A DNA stretch of 27,005 nucleotides from Bacillota bacterium (GTDB taxonomy: Bacteria > Bacillota > UBA4882 > UBA8346): the NCBI GenBank assembly GCA_003501335.1, contig DNPQ01000074.1:1-27005 (forward strand). Reading direction: 5' to 3'. The notes under the pieces were generated by a model. The model was not told the DNA's origin and did no database searches. It saw only the letters and a program-made list of their open reading frames with translations. Position 1 is the first letter of the stretch, and every line of letters starts with the position of its first letter. Below are positions 8,394 through 16,503 of the stretch, in pieces. Both the position numbers and the translations under genes were made by a program.

Positions 8394-9713
8394 TTAACTA
8401 CAAGCATCCATATTATCCAAAAAGATTTTCTCTTCATCGACAAGTGAGGCATAAATATATAAGGCTTTTTCATATATTGCTTTTCTGAATTCACAATCAA
8501 AGCCGCTCATTTCTGCAGTCGTTCCTGTTTCAACCTGCGATGCATGGTAACAAGTTCCGCCACACATTCGTTGAGCCCAACAATTTTCGCAACGTTTCAA
8601 ACCTCGCATTGTTACCATGTGACTTTTTAAAAACTGGTTCCTTTTTTCTAAATTTAATCCCCGGGCAGCATCACCCCATTTAAAATTCGGAAGATTCATA
8701 AACCGGTGACAAAAATAAATTGATCCATCAGTCGCTACACTATACTGATTCAATCCGGTGTTGCAAGGAAAAAATTTGGGCATTGCACCCAAATGCAAAG
8801 TCTTCAATACAGCTAAGAAATCAGCATAGTTAACAATTTTCCTTTGTTTCAAATTACGAATAAAATAATCCGCAAATAATTGCAAATTTCCTCTAAAATA
8901 TTGGAATTCATCGGAAGAAATCTTAAACTTCGGGTTAACCACACATTCTGTTTTCATCGTGCTAAATCCTACATTTTCCAATTCCTGATACAACTCTATT
9001 AAATCGACTCTATAATCGGTAATAGTAACTCGAGCCGTAATATCACAATAATTAGCTAATTGGGCAACATTCTCAATAATGGAACGATAAGAACCTCTAC
9101 CATCCAAATATTTTCTGTGCAAATCATGTACTATCTCTGGCCCATCGATGCTTATTCCGATATTGATATTATGACGAATTATAAAATTAATGATTTCATC
9201 ATTGAGAAGTGTTCCATTGGTGGTCAACGAATAATTAAAACGGATATCATGTTGATTACCAATTTCTTCTAAGACAGTTATGCTTTCTTTAATTAGGGAA
9301 AAATTCAATAATGGTTCGCCGCCAAAAAAACAAATATTGATACGATTTTGGTAATCAAAGTTTTTAATAAAATATACAATCGTTTCTTTTAATGTTTCCA
9401 TGTCAAGGTTTTCCATATTATGAAGGCCACTAGCCCTTTCATAACAATAGGAACAAGTTAGGTTACATTGATTGGTGACAAACAATACTATCATTTCTAG
9501 GGCGGGTTTTATTGGTAATGATGGTGGTGAAAGAGGAGAATCTCCGGTTCTTCCTTGTAAACAGTTATTTGCTTCTTCATCATATTCTTCATTTTCAAGA
9601 TGTTTTTGGATTCGAGGATCCCATTCCAAAATCAAACCGGTATATCCCGAATATAAGTAAACGTTATCCCGATTGTTTTTAAAAAAATATATTTTTGACT
9701 GATTCATATCCAT
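8394..9713 (-). CDS. Radical SAM/SPASM peptide-modifying enzyme
   Basis: A 439-residue enzyme expected to generate a 5'-deoxyadenosyl radical and modify the precursor peptide. The radical SAM cluster motif is C83-NLT-C87-SY-C90 and the SAM-binding GGEP is at 131-134. A full C-terminal SPASM domain follows: Cys, 12 residues to Gly, then Cys in CNTGLNQYSVATDGSIYFC; CENCWAQRMCGGTC (CX2CX5CX3C); and a final Cys in FDC. This points to two auxiliary iron-sulfur clusters, as in thioether- or carbon-crosslinking RiPP enzymes. About 70 residues precede the core and may bind the leader. I start it at ATG 9,713, just after AAGGAAAGGGTGAG; a TTG 39 bases upstream is possible but has no site. It follows the precursor gene by 132 bases. 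The modification type is unknown. Confidence 0.88.
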   Translation of the reverse strand: MDMNQSKIYFFKNNRDNVYLYSGYTGLILEWDPRIQKHLENEEYDEEANNCLQGRTGDSPLSPPSLPIKPALEMIVLFVTNQCNLTCSYCYERASGLHNMENLDMETLKETIVYFIKNFDYQNRINICFFGGEPLLNFSLIKESITVLEEIGNQHDIRFNYSLTTNGTLLNDEIINFIIRHNINIGISIDGPEIVHDLHRKYLDGRGSYRSIIENVAQLANYCDITARVTITDYRVDLIELYQELENVGFSTMKTECVVNPKFKISSDEFQYFRGNLQLFADYFIRNLKQRKIVNYADFLAVLKTLHLGAMPKFFPCNTGLNQYSVATDGSIYFCHRFMNLPNFKWGDAARGLNLEKRNQFLKSHMVTMRGLKRCENCWAQRMCGGTCYHASQVETGTTAEMSGFDCEFRKAIYEKALYIYASLVDEEKIFLDNMDACS

Positions 9714-9845
9714 TATGCTCACCCTTTCCTTGTCCTTTACAAAGAAAACCAACCATAGCTCGTTATATATTTATTAAATGAGGGCATAGGATGCTTTTAA
9801 AATTAACTTACATGATTATAGTATCTAATATATTCTGTACTTAAT

Positions 9846-10010
9846 TTACCCAATTGGAATCGTTACGCCAATGCCGGGGTCGCCGCCTGAACTTGTAACC
9901 GCGCCAACCGATACGTCACAATAATTCGGATTACTATTCTGTTCAGTAAAATACTGATTATTGACTTTGACTTCCAGCGCTTTTTTATTAATTATATTTA
10001 ATTCTTTCAT
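9846..10010 (-). CDS. Candidate RiPP precursor peptide, 54 residues
   Basis: This small gene begins at ATG 10,010 with AAAGGAGG seven bases upstream, the strongest ribosome site in the cluster. It encodes 54 residues: MKELNIINKKALEVKVNNQ (1-19), YFTEQNSNPNYCDVSVGAV (20-38), TSSGGDPGIGVTIPIG (39-54). The first half is charged and leader-like. The end is small, Gly-rich and hydrophobic with one Cys (C31), so it could be the modified core. A Gly-Gly (42-43) would release DPGIGVTIPIG, and a Gly-Ala (36-37) is another option, but neither has the usual hydrophobic spacing of a C39 leader. It sits between the degenerate and the intact SPASM genes, in the same direction. I do not recognise the family; the precursor role is inferred from size, context and composition. 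Confidence 0.75.
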   Translation of the reverse strand: MKELNIINKKALEVKVNNQYFTEQNSNPNYCDVSVGAVTSSGGDPGIGVTIPIG

Positions 10011-10064
10011 GAAGCCGCCTCCTTTCTTTTCCCCTGTGCCCTCAAACTTATATAATCATATATT

Positions 10065-11168
10065 TTACGAGTAAAACCCAACAATCGCATTTCTCAACTC
10101 TTTATTCGCAATCGTCTGGTCATCTTTGATCAATATATTTTCATCATTATCCAAAATGCCACATTCTTGAAGAACTGAATGAATATGGCTAAAAATAGCC
10201 TGCATTTCATCACAAAACTCATTTTGTCTTGTCATCTGATTCAATTGGGCCGGACAACCACCATAACATGATAAATACCATCGACAAAAACGGCAGGATT
10301 GTTTTACTTTGGAATCAATCCGTGCGTGTTTTTGCCGTGTAAAATTATTTACCATGAATTGATCAATTTCGTCAGTTGCAATATTGCCTAATAAATATGC
10401 TTTCATGGCTCTTCTTTCGCACGGGTAAACGCTTCCTGCCAAATCGATCACCAAAGCGTTACTCTCACTCATGCAACACTCTTTAAAAATACATTTGGGT
10501 TGTTGAAGACCCAGAAGACTTAAAACGAATGATGTCAAAATTTTTATATCAAAATTACAATCTATATCATTAAACCAATAATCAAACAGACCATTAATGG
10601 TTCTGCTAAGACCGCCTCCATTCATCGGACTCTGTTCAAATATATCAGGAATCAACAAATCCACTCCGGTAAGACCATCAAGTGATTTAAAAAACCGATA
10701 CACTTCACCAGTATCTTGGATCATTGCATCATTGAAAGTCGTAATCAGTTCATATTTCACTTCTTCTTTATTTAACATCCGTAGTTTTTCCAAAATCAAA
10801 TCCTGACTTTTTAATTCTTTCTGAAATACTCCGTCGATCGAGATCGCCAAACCGAACTGATTTGTTTTGGCAAACGAAATAAATTCTTCATTGATTGATG
10901 CGCTATTTATTTGGATTGTATTGGTATATTCTTTTTCATATAAGTATTGTTTCTGAAAACCAATTATTTTCTCAAAAAAATTCAAATTCAGTAATAAAAC
11001 CGTTCTTAGATCAAATGTAAAATCAATAAATGAAAACATACTCTTGACGATTTTTTTTATAAATAACTCAGCCGTTGCCAAATCCGGCTGGTTAAAAGAT
11101 TGCCTATCCTGACAAGTTTTATTATTATAAATATCCCATTTGATTAACAATTTCTTATAAACTGCCAT
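10065..11168 (-). CDS. SPASM protein with degenerate radical SAM core
   Basis: A 367-residue protein aligned by eye with SPASM radical SAM enzymes, but its core has lost key motifs. The CxxxCxxC site reads C19-QDR-Q23-SF-N26, so two of three cluster cysteines are gone. The GGEP region is replaced near 53-63 by residues without that motif, just before the usual FFEKIIGF helix. Downstream, ISIDG (109-113) and a full SPASM domain remain: CCMSESNALVIDLAGSVYPC, then CRFCRWYLSCYGGC (CX2CX5CX3C), then a last Cys in FCDEM. It therefore probably cannot cleave SAM, yet may still hold auxiliary clusters. It could be a partner or leader-binding scaffold for the intact enzyme two genes on. ATG with AAAGGAGG six bases upstream; it overlaps the preceding gene by 14 bases. 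Confidence 0.8.
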   Translation of the reverse strand: MAVYKKLLIKWDIYNNKTCQDRQSFNQPDLATAELFIKKIVKSMFSFIDFTFDLRTVLLLNLNFFEKIIGFQKQYLYEKEYTNTIQINSASINEEFISFAKTNQFGLAISIDGVFQKELKSQDLILEKLRMLNKEEVKYELITTFNDAMIQDTGEVYRFFKSLDGLTGVDLLIPDIFEQSPMNGGGLSRTINGLFDYWFNDIDCNFDIKILTSFVLSLLGLQQPKCIFKECCMSESNALVIDLAGSVYPCERRAMKAYLLGNIATDEIDQFMVNNFTRQKHARIDSKVKQSCRFCRWYLSCYGGCPAQLNQMTRQNEFCDEMQAIFSHIHSVLQECGILDNDENILIKDDQTIANKELRNAIVGFYS

Positions 11169-12942
11169 TAGTATCCTCCTTTAAGGCACTAATCAAACCG
11201 GGTTCTGCAGTTACCAAAGTAATATACCAGGAATCAACCATAACAACTAATTTATTGTCCAATCCCCATTTTATTGCTTCCCGTATTTTTTCCGGGATAT
11301 CTTTTATGGGATGATCAAATAAAACTGCCTGCACTTGATTTTCGGATATGCTTTGGACCAGTGGTCGATCAAGCCCTCGGGTATCAATCAATAAGTATTT
11401 TCCTTTCAAAGTAGTGACTATCTTAAGTCTAGGAATTACTTTCTCTTTCCAAAGCCCTTGCCATTTCTCAATTTGTCGTTGTAGTTCTTGCATTAAAGGT
11501 TTATCCGGTCTAGAAAAATATTCATACTTTCCTTCAAAATTATAAACAACTTTTGGTGCTATATTGTGGGGATACCATGATTTACATATTGATAAAGGCT
11601 GAATATCTTCAATACCGAATTCTTCTGGAGAATTGTAATAAGGACTAAATCGAGCTAAAACCATTTGGCTATATCGAAATGGTGGTTGAAAATGGACTAA
11701 TAAAGGTAATAAGGGTTTCATTACCAAATAATCATCTTCTGTGTCATTGGGAAATCCATACAAAAAATTCCAAGCGCAACTTATTCCTAATGATATGCAA
11801 TTTCGCAATAAGGCAATATTCTGTCGTGCCGAAACGCCTTTATTCATTTTTCTTAATAATGAAGATGAAAGAGATTCAATTCCTGGCTGTGTCTTGTTTA
11901 TGCCAGCTTTTTTCATCAAATTTAACTGCTCAAAAGTTGTATTTGTTTTCATCTCATAAAAAATATCAAGATGAGGAAGATCACTGGCTAATTTAGGAAG
12001 CAAATTTTTTACATATTGAAATGGCATTATACAATCAGTCATCAAAATATGTTTTTGACTGCAACTTTCGGTCATATAACGTAACTCCTGAATGATTTTA
12101 TCAGGATGTTTTTCTCGATATTTCATTACGCCGAAAGTACCACAAAAACGGCATCTATGCTTTTTCCCCCACCAGCATCCTCTGCTGGTTTCATAGGTCA
12201 GACTATACTTTTTCCCCGACTCCCAGTCGGGCAGGAAAAACTGTAATTGCTTAATATAATCGGAATAATCGGGAAACGGTATCTCATTCAAGTCACAAAG
12301 CCGTTCCCGGATAACCGGTTCATTAGGAAGTAATCCCGTAGCAACTTTTTGTAAAAATTCCGGGAATGTAATTTCGCTTTCTCCGGAAAAAACATAATCA
12401 ATCTTGTCGCTTAAAAGAAGTATCCCTTCAGCCAAATTATCTTGACAATTCGCTCCACCTACAATCGTAATAATTTCTGGATGTAACACTTTCGCAAAAT
12501 TAATTAAGGTAATACTGGCATTGGTTTGTTCAAAAGATGTTGTGCATCCGAAAACTTTATAATGGTATTTAAAAATCGCTGTTGATAGATTTCGAATCCA
12601 ATCATCTAAAAAGCTATCAATTCCAGTAATGCCTTCTTTTGTTTCCAACTCAATATAGTTAACAAATTCAGCCAAATTTTCGCCGTAAGCATGTCTTGCA
12701 AATATAGACTCTCCTATATTTCCTTTTTCACAAATTTGTCGATAAATATCCGGATGAATCCACGAAGCCAAAGCCAGATTGGCATAAAATACCTCTACCC
12801 TCAAACCTGCTTTTTTAGCACAGGCCTGCAAAATATGCAACGCCAATGAGGGCCATCTTATATCGGCGAAAGGAGGAACAACCAGCAAAGCTTCTGCATC
12901 ATTCAAAAAACTGGAAAAATTATATTTCGGAACAGCATCCAA
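11155..12942 (-). CDS. B12-binding radical SAM RiPP maturase, copy 2
   Basis: A 595-residue enzyme of the type annotated as RiPP maturation radical SAM protein 1 (TIGR03975-like, putative C-methyltransferases). It has an N-terminal cobalamin-binding-like Rossmann domain (about 15-235, including VVGGANC near 160-166). The unusual cluster motif CWWGKKHRCRFC follows (C256, C264, C267; C-x7-C-x2-C), then a barrel and a C-terminal domain ending in LVMVDSWYITLVTAEP. I start it at TTG 12,942: GGGGAGGTGA lies just upstream, and the resulting N-terminus aligns residue for residue with the upstream paralog (MDAVPKYNF versus MSSNFAYDF). An ATG at 12,984 would lie inside the previous gene and is rejected. 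The upstream stop codon forms part of this ribosome site, so translation is probably coupled. Likely reaction: methylation at unreactive carbons of the peptide. Confidence 0.85.
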   Translation of the reverse strand: MDAVPKYNFSSFLNDAEALLVVPPFADIRWPSLALHILQACAKKAGLRVEVFYANLALASWIHPDIYRQICEKGNIGESIFARHAYGENLAEFVNYIELETKEGITGIDSFLDDWIRNLSTAIFKYHYKVFGCTTSFEQTNASITLINFAKVLHPEIITIVGGANCQDNLAEGILLLSDKIDYVFSGESEITFPEFLQKVATGLLPNEPVIRERLCDLNEIPFPDYSDYIKQLQFFLPDWESGKKYSLTYETSRGCWWGKKHRCRFCGTFGVMKYREKHPDKIIQELRYMTESCSQKHILMTDCIMPFQYVKNLLPKLASDLPHLDIFYEMKTNTTFEQLNLMKKAGINKTQPGIESLSSSLLRKMNKGVSARQNIALLRNCISLGISCAWNFLYGFPNDTEDDYLVMKPLLPLLVHFQPPFRYSQMVLARFSPYYNSPEEFGIEDIQPLSICKSWYPHNIAPKVVYNFEGKYEYFSRPDKPLMQELQRQIEKWQGLWKEKVIPRLKIVTTLKGKYLLIDTRGLDRPLVQSISENQVQAVLFDHPIKDIPEKIREAIKWGLDNKLVVMVDSWYITLVTAEPGLISALKEDTNGSL

Positions 12943-12946
12943 GCTA

Positions 12947-14782
12947 TCACCTCCCCAAAACAATACCCGGAGACATTTTTTCATTGATTGGATTTGAAGT
13001 CATGTCATTTTCTTTTATAAAAAACGAGACTAATTCAGGATTGGCCGTTACTAAAGAGACATACCACGAATCAAGCTCTATCAAGAATTTATGTTTTAAT
13101 CCCCAAGCTATTTCATCTTGTAAGTCTCTAGAAACCGATGTCACCGGGCGATCCATCATAATTACCGCTGCTTGTTTATAAGAGATTGTTTGCAAAATTG
13201 GTTCGTCAAGGCCTCTGGTATCGATTAACAAAAATTTCTGGCGAGAATTTACCACTAATTTTAATTTAGGCTGTTCTTTATGTTGCCATTTTTTCTGCCA
13301 AATGTTTAGCATCCCTATGATTTCTTGAATTAAAGGTTCCTCCGGCTTGCCAAAACATGCATAATCGCCTTGGTGAAAACAAGCAATGTCTGAAATTATA
13401 GCTTCCGGAAAGCAATATTGGTAATTCAAATTCGCAATAGTTTTCGTAATACCAAACTTCTCCGGGAACTTATATAACGGGCTAAATCTCATCGTAGAAA
13501 TCGGCTGAATCCGATTAGGCGGCGACAAATGTGATATTAATGGCAAGATCACTTTAATTTCTTGGTATTCATCTTCAGTATCTTTGGGAAACATATATAG
13601 AAAACTCCATGATAATTCAATCCCTATTGTCCTCGTATTTCGAAGAAATATAATATTTTGTCTGGCGCTTACTCCCTTATTCATTTTTTCCAATAACGAT
13701 GAGGATAAAGTTTCAATTCCCGGCTGAAATTTACATATACCCGCTCTTTTAAGCAGTATAAGCTGTTCAAAAGAAAGATTGGATTTCACTTCATAAAAGA
13801 TTGTAAGATGTAATTTTTCATCAATAAGCCGGGGTACTAAACTATGGATATACTTATAGGGCATAATCAAATCCGTCATCATGATGTTTTTGACATGGTA
13901 TTTATTTCTTAAATCATGCAGCTCACTGATTACTTTCTGCGGCGATTTTTCACGGTAATTCATATCAACCATCGCGCCGCAAAAAAAGCAACGATGTTTT
14001 TGACCCCACCAGCACCCTCTACTGGTTTCATAACTTAAAAAATATTGATTATTTTGATACACACTGCTTTTGGGTAAAAAATACTTGAACTGCCGCAAAT
14101 AATCATCATAATCGGGGACGGGAATTTCATTGATATCGCAACATTTTTCCGGTATGATGCGTTCTTGGGGATATCTTCCATTACGGATAATGTCTTTCAA
14201 AAAATCTGTAAAAGCTAATTCACTTTCCCCGGAAAAAATGTAATCCATCTGATTTGAAAGCGAAAACAAAGCCCGCCCCACTTCACCTTGACAATTGGCT
14301 CCGCCTAAAACCGTCACAATCTCGGGACGAATTTGCTTAACATAATTGATCAATGTAATACTGGAATTAATTTGCTGATACGTTGTTGAACATCCCAGGA
14401 CTCTATACTTTTTTTTAAGCACCGCATCCATCAAAGCGTGCACCCATATTTTCAGCTGATCATCAATTTCCACGGCGCTTTCATCCATCAATTCCATTTT
14501 TACATTACGATTGATGTCGTTCTTATAGACATGTCTTCCAAAAAGGATTTCCCCTACATAGCCCTTATCACATAGGCGTTGGTAATTGGCTTCGCCGATC
14601 CACCTGGCCATGGCTAAGTTGGCATAAAATACCTGAACGGTAAAACCGGCCTTTCGGGCACAAGCTTGCAGGATATGTAAAGCTAAGCATGCCCAATCCA
14701 ATTTGGCAAATGGAGGTACAATCAGTAAAGCATCCGCATCATCTAAAATAGCGGAGAAGTCATAAGCAAAATTGGAAGACAA
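12947..14782 (-). CDS. B12-binding radical SAM RiPP maturase, copy 1
   Basis: A 611-residue paralog of the next gene, similar along its whole length, so the pair arose by tandem duplication. It has a cobalamin-binding-like N-terminal domain (about 15-235, VLGGANCQG near 158-166), radical SAM motif C257-WWGQKHR-C265-FF-C268 inside YETSRGCWWG, and a C-terminal domain with LLIDTRGLD and ELDSWYVSLVTANP. The C-x7-C-x2-C spacing with the WWG element is typical of TIGR03975-like RiPP enzymes. Probably a peptide C-methyltransferase using SAM and cobalamin; whether each copy has its own target residue is unknown. The start is TTG at 14,782 with GGGGGTGG four bases upstream. It carries a short C-terminal extension (about 16 residues) absent from its paralog. 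Confidence 0.85.
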   Translation of the reverse strand: MSSNFAYDFSAILDDADALLIVPPFAKLDWACLALHILQACARKAGFTVQVFYANLAMARWIGEANYQRLCDKGYVGEILFGRHVYKNDINRNVKMELMDESAVEIDDQLKIWVHALMDAVLKKKYRVLGCSTTYQQINSSITLINYVKQIRPEIVTVLGGANCQGEVGRALFSLSNQMDYIFSGESELAFTDFLKDIIRNGRYPQERIIPEKCCDINEIPVPDYDDYLRQFKYFLPKSSVYQNNQYFLSYETSRGCWWGQKHRCFFCGAMVDMNYREKSPQKVISELHDLRNKYHVKNIMMTDLIMPYKYIHSLVPRLIDEKLHLTIFYEVKSNLSFEQLILLKRAGICKFQPGIETLSSSLLEKMNKGVSARQNIIFLRNTRTIGIELSWSFLYMFPKDTEDEYQEIKVILPLISHLSPPNRIQPISTMRFSPLYKFPEKFGITKTIANLNYQYCFPEAIISDIACFHQGDYACFGKPEEPLIQEIIGMLNIWQKKWQHKEQPKLKLVVNSRQKFLLIDTRGLDEPILQTISYKQAAVIMMDRPVTSVSRDLQDEIAWGLKHKFLIELDSWYVSLVTANPELVSFFIKENDMTSNPINEKMSPGIVLGR

Positions 14783-14824
14783 GATGCCACCCCCGAATTT
14801 TCAATTATATAGCGCCTATATTGT

Positions 14825-16501
14825 TTACTCCGGCAATACCATTGCTTTATTTAAAGTAACATCCCTTTGATGATCTTGACTTCTAATTACAAGCTTAACC
14901 AATTGATTATCTTTGGAACTCATCAAACTTATGAAGTCCTCATAAGCCAATTCTTGATTCTCATTATTATAAATCCTGACAATTTCATCACCAACCTTCA
15001 ACCCGGCCAAATCGGCTGAGGAACCCCGGATAACACCGGAAACAAATATTTTATCATCATCGCGTTTTTCACTTCCAAATCCATAGGAAAAAATATTGGT
15101 TTGCATCTGCTTCCCGGCAATGGGGGATAAATCCATTTCTAGGGTTGAAAAATTAAATATCACCTTAAAACAGGCTAAAAATGCGCTGCCGATTACAAAA
15201 CTATCAGAGTTGATACAAGTAACAGGTACATTGGTCTCCCTGATATCTCCCAATTGAACCCAATTAACCCGGGTAACCTCTCCCTCAGTCCCACCGATAG
15301 CTCCTTCAGCGGCATTCCCAATTATTTTTACAGGTTTACAAGTGAATATAGAAGGATTTTGATCGCAAAATTTCAAGGGAATCATTACATAACAATCTAA
15401 ACAACCAGTATCAATTTTTGCTTCGACCCCGGTCCCTCCGACTTTTAATTCGGCCGTGATCTGCCGACTCGGTTGCAAATGAAGTTTAATTTTGAAAGCC
15501 GAGGGGTCCCCGGAAATGCTTTCCCGAGATAAAGTTAACTTTTGTTGTTCATAATCCAATTGCACGTTGAAAAATTTTAAAAAATCATATCCAATGACGC
15601 CATCTACATTGTAACCATGGAGAACTTTTAAACTCATCATGATCGCGCCACAATTTTCGACTCCCACATCGCCCACGGTTAATCGATTCAGCGTTACAAT
15701 ATCAATGTTCTTCGCACCAAAGTAATCCGCTGCGCGGCCTTCCGCCTTTTTCATCAGCCCTAATTCGGCAGCAACTTTATCATCAATAACGATTGTACCG
15801 GCTCCGGTATCAACGGCAAAACGGTATTCTCTTTCAGAATCATTAATTCGCGCGTTTATGATAATCAAACCATTTTTCAAATCAAAGGGAACCGTAACTT
15901 TAATTTTGGAACCGCTGGGTCTCCCACTGGTTAAAATTTCGCTACCAGGGTCTTTAACAGTGCTAAACGGGATTTCGCTTAGATCTTGAAAAATAATTGG
16001 GTCTTTGATAATGAACCGATAATTTCGATTCGGCTTTTTAATGGTAAGCCGGTAAGGAAGATGGTATTTGATATCAACGGATTCTTTACTGTCGATAGAA
16101 AGCCAATAGCCCCAAATATTTTTATGATTTACCTGAAAATATCCATATTCATATCCATAGGCAGTTAACGCTTTTTCTCCCTTGGCTTTAAGCTGAAACA
16201 CATTCCCCGCTTGCTTCAAAAAGTTCTGGACCTGTTTCCCTTCCGGATTATTGACAAGAAATTGAATTTCCAGCAAGAAGCTGTTAGCTTTTCGGGGTAA
16301 AAGATCGGGGACTTTATAATCGCCGACCCAATATGCATTGATGATATTAGCTTCTTTCAGTTCACCAATAGGCGTATTATCAGCTTGAACCAACGTCCCT
16401 AAAAAGCTGAACCATAACGACATCAGGAATACGAAGAATATCCAAACCTTTTTCATTGATTTACCTCTAAATAACCCATTTTTTATTGGAGTCATACTCA
16501 T
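14825..16501 (-). CDS. Secreted retropepsin-like aspartic protease with PDZ domain
   Basis: A 558-residue exported protein. A signal peptide or anchor follows a basic start (MKKVWIFFVF, hydrophobic about 18-38). After a beta-rich N-terminal domain come two retropepsin-like units. The first has DTGAG with D231 and later DGVIGYDFL; the second has DTGC with D364 and later VIGSAFL. Together they could form one bilobed active site. A PDZ domain ends the protein (about 484-545, with AGLKVGDEIVRI). It would act outside the cytoplasm, probably in the periplasm. Because the exporter's own peptidase has lost its Cys, this is a candidate for leader removal, though quality control or self-protection is possible. 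Two starts are credible: ATG 16,501 (AGAGG five bases upstream) and ATG 16,456 (AGAGG seven bases upstream). It begins two bases after the BtrH-like gene. Confidence 0.8.
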   Translation of the reverse strand: MSMTPIKNGLFRGKSMKKVWIFFVFLMSLWFSFLGTLVQADNTPIGELKEANIINAYWVGDYKVPDLLPRKANSFLLEIQFLVNNPEGKQVQNFLKQAGNVFQLKAKGEKALTAYGYEYGYFQVNHKNIWGYWLSIDSKESVDIKYHLPYRLTIKKPNRNYRFIIKDPIIFQDLSEIPFSTVKDPGSEILTSGRPSGSKIKVTVPFDLKNGLIIINARINDSEREYRFAVDTGAGTIVIDDKVAAELGLMKKAEGRAADYFGAKNIDIVTLNRLTVGDVGVENCGAIMMSLKVLHGYNVDGVIGYDFLKFFNVQLDYEQQKLTLSRESISGDPSAFKIKLHLQPSRQITAELKVGGTGVEAKIDTGCLDCYVMIPLKFCDQNPSIFTCKPVKIIGNAAEGAIGGTEGEVTRVNWVQLGDIRETNVPVTCINSDSFVIGSAFLACFKVIFNFSTLEMDLSPIAGKQMQTNIFSYGFGSEKRDDDKIFVSGVIRGSSADLAGLKVGDEIVRIYNNENQELAYEDFISLMSSKDNQLVKLVIRSQDHQRDVTLNKAMVLPE

Positions 16502-16503
16502 CT

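Noticed and set aside
9714..9752. TTG at 9,752 as start of the intact SPASM enzyme
   Set aside because: No ribosome site precedes it. The extra 13 residues are translated from the AAGGAAAGGGTGAG site that serves ATG 9,713.
9846..10010. Gly-Gly at residues 42-43 as a standard C39 cleavage site
   Set aside because: Preceding residues lack the usual hydrophobic positions and the exporter's C39 Cys is absent, so I keep it only as one option.
12943..12984. ATG at 12,984 as start of the second B12 radical SAM gene (609 residues)
   Set aside because: It lies inside the end of the upstream gene without a ribosome site. TTG 12,942 has GGGGAGGTGA and gives an N-terminus aligned with the paralog.
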